This document shows positions 1 through 5,472 of a stretch of DNA of 9,222 bases, piece by piece. Origin of the DNA: an uncultured Eubacteriales bacterium (GTDB taxonomy: Bacteria; Bacillota; Clostridia; Oscillospirales; Oscillospiraceae). The notes under the pieces were generated by a model. The model was not told the DNA's origin and did no database searches. It worked only from the letters and a program-made list of their open reading frames with translations. The position numbers were made by a program, and so were the translations under genes. The DNA lies in NCBI GenBank assembly GCA_900552475.1, contig USAC01000078.1, positions 1 to 9,222 on the forward strand, read 5' to 3'. Within the stretch, counting starts at the first letter, position 1. Every line of letters starts with the position of its first letter.

Positions 1-807
1 ATGACCGGAGGGATGGACCGGATGCCGGATGCTGCGCTCTCCCGGAAGCTGGGGCATTATCAGAAGATGGCCGCCGTGTGGCGGCTGGTGGGGCTTGCCG
101 GCGCTGTGGGCGGCGTCATCGCGTTTTTCGCGGTGCAAGGCACCGCGCTGCGGGCCGTTTTGACGGCGGCGCTGTTTTTCGGCGGGATCTGCTGCGCGGT
201 GTTTCTCGGCGGCGGCGCACAGAAAAAGTGCCGGGCGCTGCTGCGGGAGCAGCTGGGCGATTTTTTCCGCGCGGAGCTGGAGAAGGCGTTCGGCCCCGAC
301 CTGCGCCCACCGGCGCTGGGCATCGATGAACCGTTTCTCAAAACGCTCTCTCTGGCGGAGGGCGCGTGGGAGGAGAGCAAGGTGGAGAACCTCCGCGGGG
401 GCGTCTATCGCGGCGTCCGCTTCACCGCCGCCAATGTGCGGCTGCGCCATGTCTATCGGCGCGGAGCGCCGCACGAGGGCTATGAGACGTGCAGCGAGGA
501 GGTCTTCCGGGGGCTGATCCTCCGCTGTGAGACGCGCGAGGGCGCGCCCTCGCCGCGGCTTGCGGAGTGGGCGCAGACACTCGGGCGGCAGATTGAGGGG
601 AAGGTATGCGACCTCCGGCGGGAGGGCGGCGTGCTCACGCTGGCACTGGAGACGGACTACGGCTTTGCCGCCGTCGCCGGGAGTGTGGATCTGCGCGACC
701 TCGACGCGGCGCGCGAGAGCTACCGCAGATCGCTGCGGGAGCTGGCGGGAGTGCTCGATCTCCTGCTGGAAAACACCGCCCTGTTTGCGGCGGGAACGGA
801 GAGATAA
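1..807 (+). CDS. DUF3137-like membrane protein, shortened paralogue
   Basis: Protein of 268 residues with two hydrophobic helices near the N terminus (about residues 26-45 and 49-66) followed by a soluble domain. It aligns by eye with the next gene along most of its length: the AALSRK start region, the YRG(V/L)R block (about residue 137), the EEVFRGLILRC block (about 166) and the C-terminal block that ends in a leucine-rich helix. The full-length neighbour looks like DUF3137, so I call this a DUF3137-like protein. Compared with the neighbour it lacks roughly 45 residues from the middle of the soluble domain. Function is unknown; it is probably anchored in the cytoplasmic membrane. The first base is the window edge, so an upstream start is possible. 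ATG at 22 is an alternative, having GGAGGG at 6-11 in front and matching the paralogue's N terminus better. The start is uncertain; the reading frame is solid. Confidence 0.75.
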   Translation: MTGGMDRMPDAALSRKLGHYQKMAAVWRLVGLAGAVGGVIAFFAVQGTALRAVLTAALFFGGICCAVFLGGGAQKKCRALLREQLGDFFRAELEKAFGPDLRPPALGIDEPFLKTLSLAEGAWEESKVENLRGGVYRGVRFTAANVRLRHVYRRGAPHEGYETCSEEVFRGLILRCETREGAPSPRLAEWAQTLGRQIEGKVCDLRREGGVLTLALETDYGFAAVAGSVDLRDLDAARESYRRSLRELAGVLDLLLENTALFAAGTER

Positions 808-829
808 CGCTTTGACGGGAGGAACTGTG

Positions 830-1726
830 ATGGAAGAAAAGCAGACAATGACGCAGGCGCAGCTCGAGGCGGCGCTGAGCCGCCGCCGCGGCTCGATCAC
901 GCTCTTTAAAATTCTGACCTACGGCTCCGGCCTTGCGGCGGTTCTGCTGCTGGCCGCGGGGTTGGTTCCGGTTGCGCTGATCTGCCTTGTGCTCGCGTTC
1001 GTGTTTGGCTATCGGCTCTCGAAGAACACCGCGGCGCTCAAGACACTGCTGAGCGGGAACATCGTGAGCGGCGTGCTGCGCGAGGTGTTTGAGGACGTGG
1101 AGTATGAGCCATTCGGCCGCATTCCCGACGGGACGGTGCGCGGCGCGGGGATGGTCTTCCCCTTCGCGTATGACAGTATCCGCGGCAGCGACCATATCAA
1201 AGCCGTCTACCGGGGGCTGCGGCTGGAGCTGGGCGACGTGGAGCTCTATGCCGCGGACTCGTACTACGACGAGGAGCTGCAGCAGTGGAAGCAGAGCGAG
1301 AAGCGGGTCTTCAAGGGCCAGTGGCTCGTCTGTGACTTCGACAGGCCGCTTCCCGGCGAGGTGCGCCTGTCCGAAAACGCGCGGGTCCTGCGCAGGCAGC
1401 ATAAGGGCGACTGCGTCGAAACGGAGAGCGCGGCCTTCAACGCCCACTTTCTCGTCACTGCCGAAGACGCCCGGGCGGCGCGCGAAGTCCTCACGCCGCG
1501 CAGGATGGAGGATATCCTCGCGGCGGCCGACCGCAGCGGCGGCGAGGTCTACATGGCGTTCCTGCGCGGCGGGCAGCTGCACGTCGCGGTTCAGACCGGG
1601 CGGGACTTCTTCGAGCTCGGCAAGGGCGCGGCGGACGTCGGGCAGCTGCGGCAGAAATACCTCGGCGAGCTGCGCTGGTTCACGGACATCGTGGACACGC
1701 TCTGCCGGGAGGAGACGAACGTATGA
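830..1726 (+). CDS. DUF3137-family membrane protein
   Basis: A 298-residue protein. ATG at 830 is preceded by GGGAGGA eight bases upstream and sits 22 bp after the previous stop. The longer open frame to the left only overlaps the upstream gene and is rejected. Two adjacent transmembrane helices (about residues 27-44 and 46-62) are followed by a soluble domain. The block RVFKGQWLVCDFDRP, then a stretch like FNAHFLVTAEDARAAREVLT, then a YMAFLRGGQLHVAV strand pair and a final helix, is the pattern I associate with DUF3137 proteins, a membrane-anchored family of unknown function. The gene overlaps the next by 4 bp (ATGA), so the three genes from 1 to 1920 are likely one operon. The family assignment is from memory of the pattern; the biochemical role is unknown. 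Confidence 0.8.
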   Translation: MEEKQTMTQAQLEAALSRRRGSITLFKILTYGSGLAAVLLLAAGLVPVALICLVLAFVFGYRLSKNTAALKTLLSGNIVSGVLREVFEDVEYEPFGRIPDGTVRGAGMVFPFAYDSIRGSDHIKAVYRGLRLELGDVELYAADSYYDEELQQWKQSEKRVFKGQWLVCDFDRPLPGEVRLSENARVLRRQHKGDCVETESAAFNAHFLVTAEDARAAREVLTPRRMEDILAAADRSGGEVYMAFLRGGQLHVAVQTGRDFFELGKGAADVGQLRQKYLGELRWFTDIVDTLCREETNV

Positions 1727-1920
1727 CGCTCGGGACGGCAACACTTTTGCTGCTGCTTGCGCTGGGCAGCATCGCCGCCTGCCGCGTCTGCCTGCGGAAA
1801 AAGAGAAGCTTGCGCAGAGCCTGCGTGGCGGCGCTGTCCGTGCTGGCGCTGGCGCTGATCGTCTACATCGGCCTGACCGTGCTCCTTGTGGGCGCGGTGC
1901 AGAGTCAGCCGCCGGTGTAA
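1723..1920 (+). CDS. small two-helix membrane protein
   Basis: A 65-residue protein made of two hydrophobic helices (about residues 3-21 and 34-57) joined by a strongly basic loop (RKKRSLRR). ATG overlaps the stop of the DUF3137 gene (ATGA), with a strong GGGAGGAG at 1707-1714, eight bases upstream, so translation is coupled. The basic loop predicts that it lies in the cytoplasm with both ends outside, forming a helical hairpin. I do not recognise a family. Its position suggests it works with the two DUF3137-like membrane proteins, but this is inference from context only. The coding call rests on the ribosome binding site, the overlap and the terminator directly after the stop. Confidence 0.65.
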   Translation: MTLGTATLLLLLALGSIAACRVCLRKKRSLRRACVAALSVLALALIVYIGLTVLLVGAVQSQPPV

Positions 1921-1928
1921 AAAATAAG

Positions 1929-1961
1929 AAAAGGCAGCAGGCACTCCGCCTGCTGCCTTTT
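1929..1961 (+). terminator. intrinsic terminator of the DUF3137 operon
   Basis: A perfect 14-bp stem, AAAAGGCAGCAGGC (1929-1942) with its complement at 1948-1961, and a 5-nt loop (ACTCC). It starts 9 bp after the stop codon. The stem begins with four A and ends with four T, so it could stop transcription in both directions. Confidence 0.9.
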
Positions 1962-1980
1962 GCTGCGCGCAAATCGCATC

Positions 1981-2009
1981 TTGCAAACGGCGGGAGCGGA
2001 TGCTACAAT
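1981..2009 (+). promoter_or_regulatory. sigma-A-like promoter of the methyltransferase operon
   Basis: TTGCAA at 1981-1986 (4 of 6 matches to the -35 consensus) and TACAAT at 2004-2009 (5 of 6 matches to the -10) are separated by exactly 17 bp. They lie between the terminator of the upstream operon and the first methyltransferase gene. The predicted transcription start is near 2016. Confidence 0.7.
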
Positions 2010-2017
2010 AGGGAAAA

Positions 2018-2037
2018 CAGTTAGCGGATTCTAACTG
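2018..2037. promoter_or_regulatory. palindromic operator candidate (CAGTTAG-N6-CTAACTG)
   Basis: A perfect 7-bp inverted repeat, CAGTTAG (2018-2024) and CTAACTG (2031-2037), with a 6-bp spacer. It begins about 9 bp after the -10 box, so a protein bound here would cover the transcription start. The TTAG/CTAA half-sites resemble operators of several winged-helix repressor families, but I cannot assign a regulator. It could also fold as a short RNA hairpin in the 5' leader. Confidence 0.55.
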
Positions 2038-2072
2038 AAAATTCCGCGGAGACAAGACGGAGGGGAAGCACG

Positions 2073-2765
2073 ATGGAGCGCAAAGAGGCCATTCGCAGCG
2101 CATATCACATGACGGGCAGCAACAGCTTTTACGACGGGATGATGACCTGTTCGACGCTGCCGGGGCGGGCGGTGTGCCGCCTGGTGTGGGACATGAACCG
2201 GCAGGACTGCGTCCGGTATCAGGAAAAGGCCGTGTCCGGCATCCCGGAGGATTTCGCCGGGCGGCTGCTGGAGGTGCCGGTGGGGACGGGGATTCTCACG
2301 ATGCCGCTTTACCGGACGCTGCCGCGGGCGGAGATCACGTGTCTGGACTATTCGCCCGACATGATGGCGCAGGCGCAGGAGAAGGCGCGGCGGATGCACC
2401 TCGGGAACGTCGCGTTCCGCCAGGGGGACGTGGGCGCGCTGCCGTTTGAAAGCGGCAGCTTTGACGCGGTGCTCTCACTCAACGGGTTCCACGCCTTTCC
2501 GGATAAGGAGGCGGCCTATCGGGAGGTATTCCGCGTGCTGCGGCCGGGCGGCGTGTTCTGCGGCTGCTTCTATGTAAAGGGCGAGTGCGGACGCACGGAC
2601 CGGCTCATCCGCCGCGTGTATGAGCGGATGCACTTCTTCACCCCGCCGTATGAGACGGTGGAGAGCCTGCGCGCCCGGCTCGGCGGCATGTACGGGAAGG
2701 CGGAGGTCGGAAACGTGAAGAGCATCGCGTGGTTCGTCTGCCGCAAGGAATCGGATGGGAGGTGA
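2073..2765 (+). CDS. class I SAM-dependent methyltransferase
   Basis: A 230-residue protein with a Rossmann-type methyltransferase core, family Methyltransf_11-like. Motif I is LLEVPVGTGIL (about residues 65-75), the acidic loop after strand 2 is LDYSPDMM (91-98), the QGDVGALPFESGSFDAVLS block (117-135) carries the adenine-side acidic residue and strand 4, and LRPGG (156-160) is the usual post-motif. The first glycine of motif I is a proline here. ATG has GGAGGGG at 2059-2065, seven bases upstream. It is the first gene of a coupled unit: its stop codon lies four bases before the next gene's preferred GTG start. The methyl acceptor cannot be read from sequence; small-molecule or quinone-type substrates are possible. 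No leader peptide or membrane segment is visible, so it is probably cytoplasmic. Confidence 0.88.
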   Translation: MERKEAIRSAYHMTGSNSFYDGMMTCSTLPGRAVCRLVWDMNRQDCVRYQEKAVSGIPEDFAGRLLEVPVGTGILTMPLYRTLPRAEITCLDYSPDMMAQAQEKARRMHLGNVAFRQGDVGALPFESGSFDAVLSLNGFHAFPDKEAAYREVFRVLRPGGVFCGCFYVKGECGRTDRLIRRVYERMHFFTPPYETVESLRARLGGMYGKAEVGNVKSIAWFVCRKESDGR

Positions 2766-2769
2766 CGGC

Positions 2770-3384
2770 GTGTTCTGGGACAGAGTCGCGTGCGTGTACG
2801 ACGTTTTCGCGAACGTCATCAATCGGAAGGTGAACCGGGCGCTCTGCGCCGCGGTAGAGCCTTGGATCGAGCCGGGGGACGAAGTGCTGGAGTGCGCCTG
2901 CGGCACGGGGCTGCTCAGCGGCGTGATCGCGCAGCGGTGCGGACATCTCACGGCGACGGACTTCTCAGCGAAGATGCTGCGCCGGGCGGAGAAGAAATAC
3001 GGAAAGCGCGGCAATATTGTCTTTGAGCAGGCGGACATTCTGCACCTGCGCTATCCGGACGGCGCCTTTGACGCGGTCGTCGCCGCGAATGTGATTCACC
3101 TGCTCGACGAGCCCCTCCGGGCGCTGCGGGAGCTTGACCGCGTCTGCCGCCCGGGCGGACGGATCATCATCCCGACCTACATGAACGGGACGAAGAGCGG
3201 GCGCACGAACGGCGTCTCGAGCGCGATCGGCCGCGCGGGCGCGGACTTCAAGCGCGAGTTCACGCCGGAGAGCTACCGCGCCTTTTTCGAGCGGGCCGGG
3301 TACCGCGGCGCGCAGTATACGCTCTGCCGCGGCCGGATCCCCTGCGCGGTGGCCGTGCTCAGAAAGACGGAGGAGAACACATGA
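2770..3384 (+). CDS. class I SAM-dependent methyltransferase
   Basis: A 204-residue protein starting at GTG 2770. I prefer this start over ATG 2755 because GGGAGG (2757-2762) sits seven bases before the GTG, overlapping the end of the upstream gene, and because family members begin with a FWDRVA-type sequence. Core motifs: VLECACGTGLLS (about 39-50, motif I with alanine replacing the first glycine), ATDFSAKML (62-70), QADILHLRYPDGAFDAVVAA (87-106), VIHLLDEP (108-115), CRPGG (126-130) and a C-terminal GADFKREFTPESYRAFFE block (157-174). It differs clearly from the upstream methyltransferase beyond the shared fold, so it is not a simple recent duplicate. The next gene starts inside its stop codon (ATGA). 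Substrate unknown; the pairing suggests two steps on the same or related substrates, which is inference. Confidence 0.88.
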   Translation: MFWDRVACVYDVFANVINRKVNRALCAAVEPWIEPGDEVLECACGTGLLSGVIAQRCGHLTATDFSAKMLRRAEKKYGKRGNIVFEQADILHLRYPDGAFDAVVAANVIHLLDEPLRALRELDRVCRPGGRIIIPTYMNGTKSGRTNGVSSAIGRAGADFKREFTPESYRAFFERAGYRGAQYTLCRGRIPCAVAVLRKTEENT

Positions 3385-3893
3385 AGGTAAATACGCTGGA
3401 CGAAGGTGCCATCCGGGACATCGGGCACGCCTTCGGCTATTATGACTACGGTGCGGAGCGGGGGCTGATCGACCTGTTTCCGGGGCGGGACGCGGTGGCG
3501 TCGTATATCTGCGGCTATATGCGCATGGCGCTGCTCGGCGGCATGCTCCATGCGACGAGCGAACGCGGCGAGGGATTTATCGCCTTCAAGCGCCCCGGCG
3601 AAAAAATCGGCGCGCGGGCGGGGCTTGCGCTGCTGCGGGCACTGCTTGGTTCGATGAACGGGCGGGCGTTGCTGCGCTTTGCGCGCGCCATGGCAAAGAG
3701 CGGCGACGGCCTTGACAAGCGGCTGAACCGGGAGAAGGAGCCCTATCTCTTTGTCGGACTCGTCTGCGTGCGCGAGGCGTATCAGGGGCAGGGCTATATG
3801 CGGCGCGTCATGGACATTTGTCATGCAGTTTTTCTGGAACCGCATGGAAAACGACATCGACGAGAGCGTCGAGCGGCTGGGGGAGCTGTTTGA
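3381..3893 (+). pseudogene. GNAT-family N-acetyltransferase, C-terminally truncated and fused
   Basis: The open frame encodes 170 residues and overlaps the preceding stop by 4 bp (ATGA). Residues 1-146 look like a GNAT acetyltransferase: a helical N-terminal part, then YLFVGLVCVREAYQGQGYM (about 122-140), the strand-4/helix-3 acetyl-CoA site with the Q-G-Q-G-Y pyrophosphate loop. A normal member should continue with a longer helix and strands 5-7, about 50-60 residues. Instead the frame after about 3818 gives a basic, low-complexity tail. Another frame beginning at 3823 gives a well-formed acidic and hydrophobic C terminus. I read this as a deletion or recombination joint that removed the last third of the gene. 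The product probably cannot fold into a complete GNAT domain, although it may still be translated. A real lineage-specific tail is the alternative. Confidence 0.65.
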
Positions 3894-3927
3894 GAGCTTT
3901 TTAAAAAGTACACTGCAGAAGAAATAA
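3823..3927 (+). pseudogene. 3' remnant of an unidentified gene
   Basis: A 34-codon frame (ATG 3823 to TAA 3925-3927) overlaps the end of the GNAT frame in a different phase. Its product begins MQFFWNRMENDIDESVERLG and ends in a lysine-rich tail. It has the composition of a real amphipathic C-terminal helix, whereas the overlapping GNAT-frame tail is arginine-rich and looks like out-of-frame translation. The ATG is probably an internal methionine of a lost longer gene. Small transcription regulators often end in such helices, so the repressor of this operon is one candidate source, but I cannot identify the parent family. Confidence 0.45.
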
Positions 3928-3984
3928 AACAGAAACGCACGCCCTCAATGTTGACCGTAAAATAGTTTATGCCAACATACGATG

Positions 3985-4118
3985 CCTTGGCTCTCCCTTT
4001 GAGAGAGCTGTCACCGCAGGTGACCGAGAGGGGCGTGCAGTCTTTTTGGGGAACGCTCCGCGTTACTCCTCTCCGTCCTCGCTGCGCCCGGCCACCTCTC
4101 CCAACGGGAGAGGCAAGG
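3985..4118. repeat. hairpin-rich intergenic element with terminal inverted repeats
   Basis: The ends are CCTTGGCTCTCCC (3985-3997) and GGGAGAGGCAAGG (4106-4118), inverted repeats with 12 of 13 matches. Inside are three compact hairpins: GCTCTC/GAGAGC (3990-4008), GTCACC-GCA-GGTGAC (4010-4024, perfect) and CCTCTCCC-AAC-GGGAGAGG (4095-4113, perfect 8-bp stem). There is no open reading frame of note. The layout matches a short non-autonomous dispersed repeat (MITE- or REP-like), and I recall similar CCTTGGCTCTCCC-bounded sequences between genes in Faecalibacterium and relatives. Copy number cannot be judged from one window. It lies 57 bp after the broken GNAT region. Confidence 0.6.
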
Positions 4119-4140
4119 GGTGCCCGGCAAATCAAATGAT

Positions 4141-4178
4141 AAAAAACAGGCACAGCGGATGATTCCGCTGTGCCTGTT
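4141..4178 (-). terminator. intrinsic terminator of the M20 amidohydrolase gene
   Basis: A perfect 15-bp stem (4145-4159 with 4164-4178) and a 4-nt loop. Read on the minus strand it starts 15 bp after the TAA stop and ends in a run of six T (complement of 4141-4146). Confidence 0.92.
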
Positions 4179-4193
4179 CGCTGTCTGATGTTT

Positions 4194-5387
4194 TTATTCC
4201 GCTTTCAGAAAATTCACCGCGCACCAGGTGTGCAGCGCCGCGCCGCGGGGGAGAACGTCTTCATTGAAGACAACGGCCTCGTTGTGCATGGGCTTTCCGT
4301 AGAGGGGGTTCTCCTGCGCCGCGCCCGCGCCGAGCAGGAGGTAGGCGCAGGGCAGCTCGTATCCGTAGGACGCGAAGTCCTCCGAGCCCATACCGCCCTC
4401 ATCCAGCCGATAGACCATCCGCGTGCCGAAGAGGTCGGCGGCGAGATCGGCGGCGCGGTTCGTGAGCGTCGGGTCGTTCACCAGCGGCGGGGCGGAGGAG
4501 AGCTCCGTCACCTCAGCGCTGCCGCGGAAGGCGGCGGCCGTCGCCTGCGCAATCTCCCCGATGCGGCGCAGCAGCTGCGCGGAGAGCTCGCGGTCAAACG
4601 TGCGGATCGTCCCCTCGAGCACGGCCTCGCCGGGGATGATGTTCGGGGCCTCGCCGCCCTGAAAGCGGCCGACGGTGATGACGGCGGGCTGCTTCGCGGC
4701 AACCTCGCGGGCGGGCAGCTCCTGCAGGGCGAGGTAGATGTGCGCGGCGATGTTGAGCGGGTCAACGCCCGTCTCCGGCATCGCGCCGTGGCAGCCCGTG
4801 CCGCGCACGGTGACGCGGAAGAGCGTACACCCGGCCATGAACGTGCCGCGCCCGCAGAGGACAAGCCCCGTGGGCGTGCCGGAGTGAACATGGAGCGCGA
4901 GCGCCGATTGGGGCCTTGGCTCCGCGGTCAGGACGCCCGCCGCGAGCATGGCCTTCGCCCCCGTAAAACCCTCCTCGTCGGGCTGAAAGACGAGCCGGAC
5001 GGTGCCGCTCAGCTCCGCCTGATGCTGCCGCAGCAGCTGCGCTGCGCCAAGGAGCATGGCCGCGTGCAGATCGTGGCCGCAGGCGTGCATGGCGCCGTTT
5101 TCCGCGCGGAAGGGGAGGTCGGTGCGCTCCGTGATGCGCAGGGCGTCTATGTCGGCGCGCAGGAGCACGCAGCGGCCCGTGTCCCGGCCCGTGATGTCGG
5201 CGGTCAGGCCGCCCGCGAGCGGCCGCGGGTCATAGCCCATTTCGCGCAGGCGGCGGGCGACATACTCGCGCGTTTGCGGCAGATCGGGGCCGACCTCGGG
5301 GTGGGCGTGCAGCTGCCGCCGGTCGGCCAGCAGCTGCGGCTGCAGCGCGCGGGCCTCGGTGAGCAGACCTTCGGGCATGATAGACAT
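4194..5387 (-). CDS. M20-family metallo-amidohydrolase (M20D type)
   Basis: A 397-residue protein, close to the usual length of about 390 for M20D hydrolases, which remove acyl groups from amino acids or small peptides using a bimetal centre. Visible signatures: RRQLHAHPEVG near residue 23, LLRADIDALR (75-84), the HACGHD box (101-106) with Cys103 and His105 as likely metal ligands, QPDEEG (135-140) with the catalytic glutamate and its metal-binding neighbour, LHVHS (165-169), GAMPETGVDPLN in the lid domain, and GGMGSEDF and MHNEAV near the C terminus. A cysteine in the HACGHD position is typical of the IAA-amino-acid hydrolase/HipO-like subgroup. There is no signal peptide, so it is cytosolic. 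ATG at 5387 has GGAGG at 5396-5400, eight bases upstream; the longer frame runs into the upstream gene and is rejected. It has its own promoter and terminator. Exact substrate unknown. Confidence 0.93.
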   Translation of the reverse strand: MSIMPEGLLTEARALQPQLLADRRQLHAHPEVGPDLPQTREYVARRLREMGYDPRPLAGGLTADITGRDTGRCVLLRADIDALRITERTDLPFRAENGAMHACGHDLHAAMLLGAAQLLRQHQAELSGTVRLVFQPDEEGFTGAKAMLAAGVLTAEPRPQSALALHVHSGTPTGLVLCGRGTFMAGCTLFRVTVRGTGCHGAMPETGVDPLNIAAHIYLALQELPAREVAAKQPAVITVGRFQGGEAPNIIPGEAVLEGTIRTFDRELSAQLLRRIGEIAQATAAAFRGSAEVTELSSAPPLVNDPTLTNRAADLAADLFGTRMVYRLDEGGMGSEDFASYGYELPCAYLLLGAGAAQENPLYGKPMHNEAVVFNEDVLPRGAALHTWCAVNFLKAE

Positions 5388-5435
5388 GGAAAAGACCTCC
5401 TTGTGGCGCAGGATGTTGCGCTTATTGTGTAGGAT

Positions 5436-5464
5436 AGTATACCCTTTTTCCCGGGAAATGTCAA
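5436..5464 (-). promoter_or_regulatory. sigma-A promoter of the M20 amidohydrolase gene, with a palindromic spacer
   Basis: On the minus strand TTGACA (5464-5459, perfect -35) and TATACT (5441-5436, 5 of 6 matches) are 17 bp apart. The spacer contains a perfect 12-bp palindrome, TTTCCCGGGAAA (5447-5458), a possible repressor site. The -35 starts 8 bp beyond the stop of the upstream DUF4153-like gene, and I see no terminator between them, so some readthrough is possible. Confidence 0.82.
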
Positions 5465-5472
5465 AGCCATGC

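Noticed and set aside
635..1972. Minus-strand open frame of 445 codons across the DUF3137 genes
   Set aside because: It spans two genes and a terminator and its composition is Arg/Ala/Pro-rich; this is caused by GC-rich codon use on the plus strand.
2755..2769. ATG 2755 as start of the second methyltransferase
   Set aside because: GTG 2770 has a GGGAGG seven bases upstream and gives the usual FWDRVA-type N terminus; the five extra residues look like read-in sequence.
3985..4118. Possible CRISPR-like or tRNA-like structure in the hairpin region
   Set aside because: There are no regularly spaced direct repeats and no cloverleaf or TTCGA arm; the hairpins are inverted repeats of different sequence.
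4170..5432. Plus-strand open frame of 420 codons antisense to the amidohydrolase
   Set aside because: No ribosome binding site, starts inside the minus-strand terminator, and the opposite strand encodes a clear M20 enzyme with metal-site motifs.
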